A DNA stretch of 64,000 bases from Duganella sp. Root336D2 (GTDB taxonomy: Bacteria; Pseudomonadota; Gammaproteobacteria; Burkholderiales; Burkholderiaceae_D), in NCBI RefSeq assembly GCF_001425005.1, contig NZ_LMDB01000037.1, positions 67,269-131,268 on the forward strand. The letters run 5' to 3'. How positions within the stretch are numbered: the stretch's first letter is position 1; every line of letters begins with the position of its first letter. Shown piece by piece: positions 53,636 through 63,000 of this stretch. Position numbers and translations under genes: made by a program. Under the pieces are notes generated by a model. It was not told the origin of the DNA and ran no database searches. It saw only the letters and a program-made list of their open reading frames with translations.

Positions 53636-54016
53636 ATGAACCTGATCCAGCAACTGGAACAAGAAGAAATCGCTCGCCTGGGCAAGAGCATCCCTGAATT
53701 CGCACCTGGCGATACCGTGATCGTCAACGTAAACGTAGTTGAAGGCACCCGCAAGCGCGCCCAGGCTTACGAAGGCGTTGTTATCGCTCGTCGTAACCGC
53801 GGCCTGAACTCGAACTTCATCGTTCGTAAGATCTCGTCCGGCGAAGGCGTTGAGCGTACCTTCCAGCTGTACTCCCCGCTGATCGCTTCGATCGAAGTGA
53901 AGCGTCGTGGTGACGTTCGCCGCGCCAAGCTGTACTACCTGCGCGAGCGTTCGGGCAAATCCGCACGTATCAAGGAAAAACTGCCAAACCGCAAAGTTGC
54001 GGCAACCGCAGCGTAA
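53636..54016 (+). CDS. rplS: 50S ribosomal protein L19
   Basis: The 126-residue product has the L19 signatures MNLIQQLEQEEIARLGKSIP, YEGVVIARRNRGLNSNFIVR and RAKLYYLRERSGKSARIKEK. It sits at the 30S-50S interface. It ends the ribosomal operon, with a strong terminator 24 bp behind. Confidence 0.97.
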   Translation: MNLIQQLEQEEIARLGKSIPEFAPGDTVIVNVNVVEGTRKRAQAYEGVVIARRNRGLNSNFIVRKISSGEGVERTFQLYSPLIASIEVKRRGDVRRAKLYYLRERSGKSARIKEKLPNRKVAATAA

Positions 54017-54040
54017 TCCATACTCCGGTATCGGATTCGG

Positions 54041-54070
54041 AAAAGGACGCCTTCGGGCGTCCTTTTTTTT
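54041..54070 (+). terminator. Terminator of the rpsP operon
   Basis: AAAGGACGCC, loop TTCG, GGCGTCCTTT and a long T-run form a textbook intrinsic terminator closed by a UUCG tetraloop. Confidence 0.93.
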
Positions 54071-54082
54071 CAGCTTGGTACA

Positions 54083-54754
54083 ATGCCGCCTATGGCCAAA
54101 ACTCCTTTCGACCCGACCCAGCTACCGATTGAAGCAATTGCCGGTGAAGCCGCGGTGCTGCTGGAGCGCCTGGCGCCGGATTGGCTGCGACGCCGCTTTG
54201 CCGAGCCGCCTGATTGGACGCCGGAACCGTCCGAGCCGCCGCTCGGCCTGCATCGCGGCGAACCGACGCCGGCTGCCGTGCTGGTGCCGCTGGTGCTGCG
54301 CGAAGATGGCGTCCACCTGCTGCTGACAATGCGTACCGCGCACCTGAACGACCATGCCGGGCAAGTGGCGTTCCCCGGCGGCCGCGCCGAGCCGACTGAC
54401 GCCGATGCGATCGACACCGCCTTGCGCGAAACGGAGGAGGAGATCGGCCTGGATCGCCGCCATATCGACGTGATCGGCACGCTGCCCTTGTACTACACCG
54501 GGACCGGCTATGCCGTGACGCCGGTGGTGGGTCTGGTGACGCCGCCGTTCGACATGAAGGCCGACCCGTTCGAGGTGGCCGAGATCTTCGAGGTGCCGTT
54601 CCAGTTCCTGATGGATGGCGCCAACCACCAGCGCCTGGCAGCCGAGCTGCCGAATGGGCGCCGCACTTTTTACGCAATGCCTTACCAGAACTATTTTATC
54701 TGGGGCGCAACGGCCGGCATGCTGCGCAACCTGTTTCATTTCTTGCGCGCATAA
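54083..54754 (+). CDS. Nudix hydrolase, CoA-diphosphatase type
   Basis: The 223-residue product (ATG 54083; ATG 54092 is also possible) has the CoA-type Nudix features. LNDHAGQVAFPGGR leads into the Nudix box with RETEEEIGL near residues 113-121. The UPF0035-like PLYYTGTGYAVTPVVG follows. Members hydrolyse CoA or similar pyrophosphates. It stands between the rpsP operon and a CobD/CbiB-family gene. Confidence 0.87.
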   Translation: MPPMAKTPFDPTQLPIEAIAGEAAVLLERLAPDWLRRRFAEPPDWTPEPSEPPLGLHRGEPTPAAVLVPLVLREDGVHLLLTMRTAHLNDHAGQVAFPGGRAEPTDADAIDTALRETEEEIGLDRRHIDVIGTLPLYYTGTGYAVTPVVGLVTPPFDMKADPFEVAEIFEVPFQFLMDGANHQRLAAELPNGRRTFYAMPYQNYFIWGATAGMLRNLFHFLRA

Positions 54755-54798
54755 GCTATCGTAGCGGGCATTGTGGTACTGCTAATCAAAGGATTTAG

Positions 54799-55758
54799 AT
54801 GACTTTTCTCTCCATTCTCGTGGCCTTGCTGTTCGAACAACTGAAGCCCCTGCGAGCGGACAACCCGATCTGGGCGGAAATCAAGAGCCTGGCCGTACGC
54901 ATGGAGCAATGGTTCAATGCCGGGCATGCGAGCCATGGCCGCATGGGCTGGTTCCTGCTGATCGGCGCGCTGACGCTGCCTGCCGGCCTGGTGTACTGGC
55001 TGCTGCTGCGCTACAACCTGGTGCTGGCGGCCTTCGCCTGGAACGTGCTGATCGTCTACCTGACGCTGGGCTTCCGCCATTACAGCCATTACTTCACCTC
55101 GATCCAGCTGGCCTTGAGTGCCGGCGATGAAAGCCAGGCGCGCTCGCTGCTGGCCGAGTGGTGCAAGATCGATACCGTGGGCATGGAAGTGAGCGAGATC
55201 TCCCGCATCGCGGTGGAGAAGGCGCTGGTGACCACCCACCGCAATGTGTTCGGCGTGTTTTTCTGGTTCCTGATGCCGCTTGGCCCTTGCGGCGCGATCC
55301 TGTACCGGGTGTCCGAATACCTGGCCCGCGCCTGGAACGAGCCGGAGCATATGCGCCAGGAAGCCTTTGGCATCTTCGCCCACAAGGCGTTCTACTGGAT
55401 CGATTGGGTTCCGGCGCGCCTGACGGCTGTGGCCTTCGCCGTGGTCGGCAATTTCGAAGATGCGATCTACGCCTGGCGCAATTTCGCCCACCGCTGGAAG
55501 GATGAGGCGATCGGCATCATCCTGTCGGCCGGCGGCGGCGCCATGGGCGTGCGCCTCGGCACGCCGAATGAAAACGCGGCCAAGATCATTCCGTCCGACG
55601 CGGCAACCGTCGACATCAGCGACATGGAAGTGGACCAGCTGCCGGGCGATGAGCCGGGCGTGCGCGCCCTGCAAAGCACGGTCGGCCTGGTGTGGCGCGC
55701 ACTGCTGCTGTGGATGATGCTGCTGTTGCTGCTGTCCGGAGCGGTGTGGCTCGGCTAA
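54799..55758 (+). CDS. CobD/CbiB-family membrane protein
   Basis: The 319-residue protein starts MTFLSILVALLFEQLKPLRA and has several hydrophobic helices, with FRHYSHYFTSIQLALSAGDE near residue 95 and WVPARLTAVAFAVVGNFEDA near 205-225. That last block is the CbiB signature. CobD/CbiB attaches aminopropanol in cobalamin synthesis. This distant member, common in Burkholderiales, stands away from any cob genes, and AmpE-like roles have been suggested, so the cobalamin role is doubtful. Confidence 0.82.
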   Translation: MTFLSILVALLFEQLKPLRADNPIWAEIKSLAVRMEQWFNAGHASHGRMGWFLLIGALTLPAGLVYWLLLRYNLVLAAFAWNVLIVYLTLGFRHYSHYFTSIQLALSAGDESQARSLLAEWCKIDTVGMEVSEISRIAVEKALVTTHRNVFGVFFWFLMPLGPCGAILYRVSEYLARAWNEPEHMRQEAFGIFAHKAFYWIDWVPARLTAVAFAVVGNFEDAIYAWRNFAHRWKDEAIGIILSAGGGAMGVRLGTPNENAAKIIPSDAATVDISDMEVDQLPGDEPGVRALQSTVGLVWRALLLWMMLLLLLSGAVWLG

Positions 55759-55840
55759 AATGACCTGAACCCGGAGCCCCGTTCAAGTCTTCTATAAGAT
55801 ATAATACTGGGGTTCCTCACAGCAACCGGGTTTCAGGTAT

Positions 55841-56146
55841 ATGGCCAGCGAGTTCTTCATTCTTGGGCTTACGACCGACGGCAAACAATTCCGTCCAAGC
55901 GACTGGGCGGAACGACTGGCCGGTGTACTGGCGTGCTTCCGCCCGGAAGGCTCCGGCGGGCGCCATGCCCACCTGCAGTTCTCACCCTACGTCACCCCGA
56001 CTGTCGTCAACGGCATCAAGGCCGTTGTCGTCAACGAAGGCCTGCGCGAAATCCAGCCGATGGCTTATAACTTCGTTAAGGAATTCGCCAAGGATAACAA
56101 GCTGCAGGTGGTCGAAGCCTGCCTGATACCTGACGAAAAGGCTTAA
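55841..56146 (+). CDS. DUF3579 protein
   Basis: The 101-residue product (MASEFFILGLTTDGKQFRPS) matches the betaproteobacterial DUF3579 family, with WAERLAGVLACFRP and AYNFVKEFAKDNKLQVVEAC. It is cytosolic and function is not known to me. A TATAAT at 55800-55805 is a likely -10 element. The M16 peptidase follows after 40 nt. Confidence 0.8.
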   Translation: MASEFFILGLTTDGKQFRPSDWAERLAGVLACFRPEGSGGRHAHLQFSPYVTPTVVNGIKAVVVNEGLREIQPMAYNFVKEFAKDNKLQVVEACLIPDEKA

Positions 56147-56186
56147 GTGTCGTAGGATAGGGTTTTGCCAACATGAGCAGAACCCC

Positions 56187-58880
56187 ATGCACATCAGATA
56201 CGTCGCAGCGCTGCTGCTGACCACTTCTTCGGCTCTCGCCCAAACCTTGCCCGCCGGCGTCGCCAAAGGCCCCTCGGTCGAAGGCATTACCGAATACCGC
56301 CTGCCCAACGGGCTCAAAGTCCTGCTGTTCCCCGATGCGTCGAAACCGACGGTGACCGTCAACGTCACCTACCTGGTCGGCTCGCGCCATGAAAATTACG
56401 GTGAAACGGGCATGGCGCACTTGCTGGAGCACCTGATGTTCAAGGGCGCACCCAAGCATCGCAATATCCCGCAGCAGTTTTCCGAGCGCGGCATGGAGTT
56501 CAACGGCACCACGTCGCTCGATCGCACCAACTACTACGAAGTCTTCCAGGCCAGCCCGGAAAACCTGCAGTGGGCGCTGGACATGGAAGCCGAGCGCATG
56601 ACCAGGTCCTTCATCTCGAAGAAGGACCTGGATTCGGAAATGACCGTGGTGCGCAACGAGTACGAAAGCGGCGAGAACAGCCCGTTCGAAGTGCTGTACA
56701 AACGCCTGGAAAGCGTGGCCTACGACTGGCACAGCTACGGCCGCTCCACCATCGGCAACCGCAGCGACATCGAAAACGTCAAGATCGAGAACCTGCAGGC
56801 GTTCTACCATACCTACTACCAGCCGGACAACGCGGTGCTGCTGGTGGCGGGCAAGTTCGATCCCTCGCAGACGCTGGCCTGGATCAGCAAGAAATTCGGC
56901 GCCATCCCGAAGCCGAAGCGCAAGCTGCCGCAGTTCTGGACCGTGGAGCCGACGCAGGATGGGGAGCGCCAGTACGCGGTACGCCGCAAGGGCGATGTAC
57001 AGATCGTGCTGGTGGGCTACAAGATTCCATCGGGCCTGCATAACGATGCCGATCCGCTGGCTTTCATGGGGCAGGTGCTGGGCGACACGCCAAACGGCCG
57101 CCTGCACAAGCAACTGGTCGAAAGCGGCAAGGCAGCGCAGGTGTTTGCCATGAGCCAGCCTGGTTTCGCGCCAAGCCTGCAAGTGTTCGGCGCGGTGGTG
57201 AAGATGGGACAGCCGATCGAACCGGTGCGCGATGAACTGATCGCGGCGGTGGAGGGCTTTGCCAAGGCCCCGCCGACCGAAGAGGAAATGGAGCGCACGC
57301 GCCGCGAGTACGGCAACTCGATCGAAAAGGCGCTGAACAATCCACAGCAGGTCGGCGTGGCCTTGAGCGAGCATATCGCGCTGGGCGACTGGCGGCTGCT
57401 GTTCCAGGGCCGCGACGGCCTGGCGGCGATCACCTCCACTCAGGTGGCGGAAGCGGCGGGACGCTATATGAAGCGCGACAACCGCACCGTCGGCACCTTC
57501 ATCCCGGACGACGCGCCGCAGCGCGCGGACATCGGCGCGGCGCCGACCGCGGCCGAACTGGTCAAGGATTACAAGAGCAAGGCCAGCGCCCTGACCTCGG
57601 AAAACTTCGATCCGAGCCAGGACAACATCATGGCGCGCACGGAGCTGAAGGAAATCGGCGGCCTGAAGCTGGCGCTGCTGCCGAAGAAGAATCGCGGCGA
57701 GACGGTGGCAGTGGACCTGCGCCTGCATTGGGGCGACGAGAAGAACCAGTTCGGCAAGCAGATGCTGGCAGCGGCCGCGGACCAGATGCTGGCGCGCGGC
57801 ACCAGCAAGTATTCGCGCGCGCAGCTGGCCGATGCAATGTCGAAGCTGAAGATGTCGGGCAGCCTGTATCACTTCGAGACCACGCGCGAACACCTCTCTG
57901 CCGCGCTGCGCCTGGTGGCGCACGTGCTGAAGGATGCTTCGTTCCCGGAGGCGGAATTCGAGCAGATGCGCCAGCAGTGGATCGTCGCCATCGATGCTTC
58001 GCGCAACGACCCGCAGGCGATGGCGGGCAGGAAGCTGGCCGAGTACTTCGATCATTGGCCGAAAGGCGACCCGCGCAGCGTGATGACGCTCGACGAACAG
58101 ATCGAGGCGGTCAAGGCGATGCAGCTGGCGGAGGTGAAGGCCTATCACGATGAGTTCTACGGCACTGCGCGCGGCGAGCTGTCCGTAGTCGGGGACTTCG
58201 ACAAGGCGGAACTGGTCAAGGTCGCCAGCGAGGAGCTGGCCGGCTGGCAAAGCAAGGCCGCATACGCGCCAATCCTGGATAAACATGCGGAGAAGGCTGC
58301 GACCCGCCTCACGCTGGATGCGCCGGACAAGGAAAACGGCATGTTCGCCGCGCGTATGAATATCCCGCTGCGCACGGACGATGCCGATTATCCGGCGCTG
58401 GAGCTGGCGAACTACATCTTCGGCAATGGCGGCCTGAAGTCGCGCCTGATGGACCGGATCCGCCAGAAGGAGGGCCTGTCCTATGGCGGCGGTTCCTCGC
58501 TTGATGCCGGCGACCGTGACGACGCGGGCGGCTTTAGCGTTGAAGCGATTGCAGCGCCGCAGAATATGGTCAAGCTGGAAGCGGCTGTGCTCCAGGAGCT
58601 GGAGCGCGCGGTGAAGAACGGTTTTACCGCGGCCGAAGTGGCCGGTGCCAAATCGGGCCTGATGCAGCAGCGCGTGCAGAACCGCTCGAAGGATGACGTG
58701 GTAGCCGGCGCCTGGTCGCACTTCCGCTACCTGGACCGCACCTTTGTGTGGAGCAAGGAATATGAGGCGAAGCTGAAGGCCTTGACCGCGGAGCAGGTGA
58801 GTGCAGCCTTCCGCAAGCATATCGATCCGGCCAAATTGTCGGTGGTGATTGCCAGCGACGCTTCGAAGGCCAAGCGCTAA
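56187..58880 (+). CDS. M16-family zinc peptidase, exported
   Basis: The 897-residue protein has a signal peptide (1-18, SALAQ). Two M16 halves are visible. The N-terminal half holds the inverted zinc motif HLLEH (His78, Glu81, His82) with the distal Glu in VVRNEYESGEN. The C-terminal half (from about 470) lacks the motif, as in pitrilysin-type enzymes where it forms the other wall of the chamber. It should degrade peptides in the periplasm. The next gene, an M48-type peptidase, begins at the base after its stop. Confidence 0.9.
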   Translation: MHIRYVAALLLTTSSALAQTLPAGVAKGPSVEGITEYRLPNGLKVLLFPDASKPTVTVNVTYLVGSRHENYGETGMAHLLEHLMFKGAPKHRNIPQQFSERGMEFNGTTSLDRTNYYEVFQASPENLQWALDMEAERMTRSFISKKDLDSEMTVVRNEYESGENSPFEVLYKRLESVAYDWHSYGRSTIGNRSDIENVKIENLQAFYHTYYQPDNAVLLVAGKFDPSQTLAWISKKFGAIPKPKRKLPQFWTVEPTQDGERQYAVRRKGDVQIVLVGYKIPSGLHNDADPLAFMGQVLGDTPNGRLHKQLVESGKAAQVFAMSQPGFAPSLQVFGAVVKMGQPIEPVRDELIAAVEGFAKAPPTEEEMERTRREYGNSIEKALNNPQQVGVALSEHIALGDWRLLFQGRDGLAAITSTQVAEAAGRYMKRDNRTVGTFIPDDAPQRADIGAAPTAAELVKDYKSKASALTSENFDPSQDNIMARTELKEIGGLKLALLPKKNRGETVAVDLRLHWGDEKNQFGKQMLAAAADQMLARGTSKYSRAQLADAMSKLKMSGSLYHFETTREHLSAALRLVAHVLKDASFPEAEFEQMRQQWIVAIDASRNDPQAMAGRKLAEYFDHWPKGDPRSVMTLDEQIEAVKAMQLAEVKAYHDEFYGTARGELSVVGDFDKAELVKVASEELAGWQSKAAYAPILDKHAEKAATRLTLDAPDKENGMFAARMNIPLRTDDADYPALELANYIFGNGGLKSRLMDRIRQKEGLSYGGGSSLDAGDRDDAGGFSVEAIAAPQNMVKLEAAVLQELERAVKNGFTAAEVAGAKSGLMQQRVQNRSKDDVVAGAWSHFRYLDRTFVWSKEYEAKLKALTAEQVSAAFRKHIDPAKLSVVIASDASKAKR

Positions 58881-60059
58881 GTGGAAAACATGGAGCTGCA
58901 GCCACTGGCCTATCACGCGCAGGTCGTTGACCACTTGCGCCGCCACGAACCCGAGGTATGGCGTTGGGCCAGCGAGCGCCGCTCCGACGCGGAGCAGCGC
59001 GAGTCATTGCGCGCGCTGTTGCTGCGCGACACTTACCGCATCGAGGAACAAAGCCACGCCAGCGTGCACCGCACGCTGGCCCAAGCCATGGTCAGGCTCG
59101 GCATCCTGGCGCCGGCGACGCTATACCAGTCGCCTGGACAGGAAATGAACGCGGCGCTGGTGTTCGTGCCGGACGAGGTGCACATCGTCCTGCAAGGCCC
59201 CGTGCTGGAGCGCCTGTCGCAGGAAGAGCTGCTGGCACTATTCGGGCACGAGCTCGCGCATTACCTGCTCTGGTCGATGGACGGCGGCAGTTTCCTGATT
59301 GCGGATCGCATCCTGGCCGACACGCTGGCATCGCACAATGCCAGCGCCAGCCAGCGCGAGACCTATCGGCGCTATGCCTTGCATACCGAGTTGTTTGCCG
59401 ACCGCGGCGGCGCCATTGCCGCGCAAGCCGTGGGGCCGGCAGTATCGACGCTGGTGAAGGTGCAGACCGGCATCGGCAGCGTCGATCCGGCGGCTTACCT
59501 GCGCCAGGCCAGCGAGATCGAATCGAGCGAGGCCGGCGCCAGCACGGCGCACAGCCATCCCGAGACCTTTATCCGCGCCCGCGCGCTGTCGCTATGGTGG
59601 GAGGGCGCGGCGGAGCTGGACAGCTGGATCGATTCGCGCCTGCATGGCCGCTTGTCGCTGCCGCGGCTGGATTTGCCGTCGCAGTTGCGTATGCAGGAAA
59701 TGACGCGCGGCTTCCTCGCCTATTTCCTGGGCGGCACCGAGCTCGCGAGCGAAGCCGTGCTGGCGCAAGTACGCCTGCTGTTCCCCGACTGGAGCGGCAG
59801 CGAAGCCGTGATTGCGCCCGAAGCATTCGGTGAAGATGCCGTTGATGACGGCGTGCGCGATTACCTGAATGCGCTCATGCTCGATATGGCGCTGGCCGAC
59901 AGCGAGCAGAGCGAGCAGGCGCTGCTGCGCGCCGGACTGGTGGCGCAGCAACTGGGCAGCCTGGAGGGCCTGCGCCGCAACTTGTGGCGCGACGCCGGCT
60001 TTGGCAAACGAGAACTGGACCGCTATAACCGTCAGCTGGCCAAGGAGTTGAATCAATGA
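58881..60059 (+). CDS. M48-type metallopeptidase, soluble
   Basis: The start is GTG 58881, directly after the M16 stop, or ATG 58890; neither has a strong binding site. The 392-residue product has the zinc motif HELAH at about residues 123-127. A third ligand Glu170 in TELFADRGG follows the M48 (ELFAD) pattern. Unlike HtpX or BepA it has no signal peptide or membrane helix, so it should act in the cytosol. The C-terminal half is helical with no recognised domain. Its stop overlaps the next start (ATGA), so it is translationally coupled to the large helicase. Confidence 0.8.
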   Translation: MENMELQPLAYHAQVVDHLRRHEPEVWRWASERRSDAEQRESLRALLLRDTYRIEEQSHASVHRTLAQAMVRLGILAPATLYQSPGQEMNAALVFVPDEVHIVLQGPVLERLSQEELLALFGHELAHYLLWSMDGGSFLIADRILADTLASHNASASQRETYRRYALHTELFADRGGAIAAQAVGPAVSTLVKVQTGIGSVDPAAYLRQASEIESSEAGASTAHSHPETFIRARALSLWWEGAAELDSWIDSRLHGRLSLPRLDLPSQLRMQEMTRGFLAYFLGGTELASEAVLAQVRLLFPDWSGSEAVIAPEAFGEDAVDDGVRDYLNALMLDMALADSEQSEQALLRAGLVAQQLGSLEGLRRNLWRDAGFGKRELDRYNRQLAKELNQ

Positions 60060-63000
60060 GCGAGCATGACGTGCGCACCCTGCGCCAACTGATCGAGGCG
60101 CAAGCCGGGGCAGCACTGTCGACTGACGATGTGCTGGTCTTGCTGCTGCCGCTGTTTAACCAGGTCGCCGCCTTGCATGGGCAAGGCAGGGTCGCGGCCC
60201 TCGACCCTGGCGACGTGCTGGTCGACGGCGAGGGCGCACTGCGCCTGCGGCTGGCGGAAGGCCAGCAGCCGCGCATGGACCTCGCCGCGATTCATAACCT
60301 GCAGCCGCACCCGGCGTCGGGCCTGAATATCTTAGGGACGCTGGAGCAGCGGCGTATCGATGGCGGCGGGACCGAAAGCAACGACCTGGAAGTCCAGCTC
60401 GACCTGGCCGCCGCCATTACGCGGCCGGTTCACCTGCCGGGGCCGTGCAGCTGGGAGAAACTGGCCGGGCACCACGACGAAATCAGTGACGTCTACATGC
60501 TGGGCATGCTGCTGGCCAGCCTGGCCTGCGGCCTTGACTTCCAGGACGGACAGGACCTGCAGCAGTTTGCCGGATCGCGCCGCAACCTGTTCCTGGTGCA
60601 CGACCGCCTGCATCCGATTGTCGCCGCGGTCATCGTCGAAATGACGGAAGTAAACCGCCATGAACGCGCTACCGACGTCGCCGCACTGGCTGCACGCCTG
60701 CGCACCTGGCGCGACCAGCCGCAAATACTGGACGTGCAGCGTGCGCTGGCAGGCGCCAACGGCGCCGCGCCGCGCCGCACGGCGGTGTTGAACCACTTGC
60801 GCGATCGCCTGTTCGATTTGTCGCGCCGCAACCGCCTGCTGTACTTCCGGCCGACCGCTGCCACGGTTAACCTGACTGTGGCCAGCGTTCCGCTGATGCT
60901 GCAGGTCGAAAGCATCGACGCGGAGCAGATCTGTACCTGGGGCGGCCCGTTCGCGGCCGAGCTGGTGGCGGGCAAACCGGTGGCGCTGCAAAGCTGGCTG
61001 CGTTTTGACGACCAGCCCTACCTGCCTGCGGCGCTCGACCAGTTGATCAGCGAGACGCGGCGCGACCGCGCTGAATACGGCTTCAGCAACCTGCGCCTGG
61101 TGATCGCCTTCCTGCGCTGGCACAACCTGAAAGAGGCGCCCGATGAACGCATCACGACGCCTCTGTTGTGGCTCCCGGTCGAACTGGTCAAGCGCAAAGG
61201 AGTACGCGACCAGTATGTGATCCAGTGCACCGGCGGCGAGGCTGAATTCAATCCCGTGCTGCGGCACCAGTTGAACCAGCTGTACGGCATCCGCCTGGGC
61301 GAAACCGTGGACCTGTCACGCACCTCGCTGGCCGAGGTGCACGCCGATATCCTGGCGCAGATTCGCCAGTCGGAACCGGCAGTCGAGTTGCGCCTGGTTG
61401 AAAAGGCTGCCGTACGCCTGGTGCGCCAGAAGGCCTTGCAGCGTTTGCAGCAGTACCAGCGCCGCCGTCCAACGGCTGGCGCAAAGCGCAGCGATGGCTG
61501 GCTGCCGCCGTATAGCTATGCCGCCGATGACTACCGGCCGCTGGGGCGGGCCTTGTTCGAACACTGGGTGCGGCCCAGCGTGTTGCCGCAGCGGTTCGAG
61601 GCTGGGGCGGCGCCGATCGCCGCGCCTCGTCTGGCGCACATGGGCGAGCCGGTGGCGCAAGCCGAGGAGCGCGCCGGCTACATGCTGGAAGAAACGGAAG
61701 GCCACCGCTATGCATGGGACCTGGACCTGACCCAGGTAACCTTGGCCAACTTCAACTACCGCAAGATGTCGCTGGTGCGCGATTACGCCCAGCTGCTGGA
61801 CGATCCCGCGCCCAATCCCTCGTTCGACCGCATCTTCTCGATCGAGCCGCGGGCGCTGGAGGCCGGCGTGCCGCCGCCGCTGGGGCCGGCGGAACAATGG
61901 AATGTGGTGGCGGCTGACGCGACGCAGAATACTGCCGTGCGGCTGGCCCGCGCGCAGGGCAGCTTCATCATCCAGGGGCCGCCGGGCACCGGCAAGTCCC
62001 AGACCATCACCAATTTGATTGCCGACTACGCCGGCCGCGGCAAGCGCGTGCTGTTCGTATGCGAGAAGAGGGCGGCGCTCGACGTGGTGTTCCATCGCCT
62101 GAAGCAAAGCGGGCTGGATTCCCTGTGCTGCCTGATCCACGACTCGCAGGCGGACAAAAAGGCGTATATCGCCGACCTTCGCGCCTGCTATGAGAAATGG
62201 GTTGCCGGGGCGCCGGCCAGCGCAGCGCTGGCTGCACGCCGCGCGCAAATCACTGATGCCCTGGCCGGGCAGCAGGCCACCATCGATGCCTTTGAAGCGG
62301 CAATTGCGGGGGCGCCTGCGGAGTTGGGCGTTGCTGTGCGATCGCTGCTGCGGCGCCTGGCGCAAGCGCTGGCCATGCCGGAACTATCCCCGGCATGGCG
62401 CGAACGCCTGCCGTCGCTGGCGTCATGGGACCAGCAGCGCGAACTGGTGCAGCGTCTGCACCGCGCCATGCGCGAGCGCTTCGGGCTGGATAGCCTGGCG
62501 GCGCACCCGTTCGCACGGCTGGCCGCTGCAGTGGTGGCTGACGAACGTGCATACGGCAGGCTGGAGCAACTGTGCCAGGAGGCAGAAGTCCTGCTTGACA
62601 CATTGGAGCCAGGTTCCGATGCGACGCTGCAGCAGGCGCTGCGCGACGCGACAGACAGCCAATGGCTGCTGGACACCGGTGTGGCAAACCATCTCTCGCT
62701 GCTTGAGCATGGATCGCCGCAGTTTGCGGCGCTGGGGGCGTTGCGCAGCACGCTGGCCGGCCATGTCCAGTCCCTGGCGACGGCGCAGGAGGCCACGGCA
62801 AACTGGCGCGACAAGCTTGCGCCAGGCGACACGCTGGCAGCCCTGGAACTGGCAGGACGCCTGGAAGGTTCCATCCTGCGCTGGCTGCAGCCGGCATGGT
62901 GGCGCATGCGCGGCGAGGTGCAGCGGCGCTATGATTTCAGCCGCCACGCCGTCCGTCCACGCTACCGGCAGGTGCTGGAGGCGCTGGCGGCTGAGCATGC

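Noticed and set aside
56076..58946. 956-codon open frame on the minus strand opposite the M16 peptidase
   Set aside because: The sense strand has a clear M16 peptidase with catalytic motif; the antisense product shows only Leu/Arg/His-rich shadow composition.
58881..60059. HtpX- or BepA-like envelope protease
   Set aside because: The zinc motif fits M48, but there are no membrane helices and no signal peptide.
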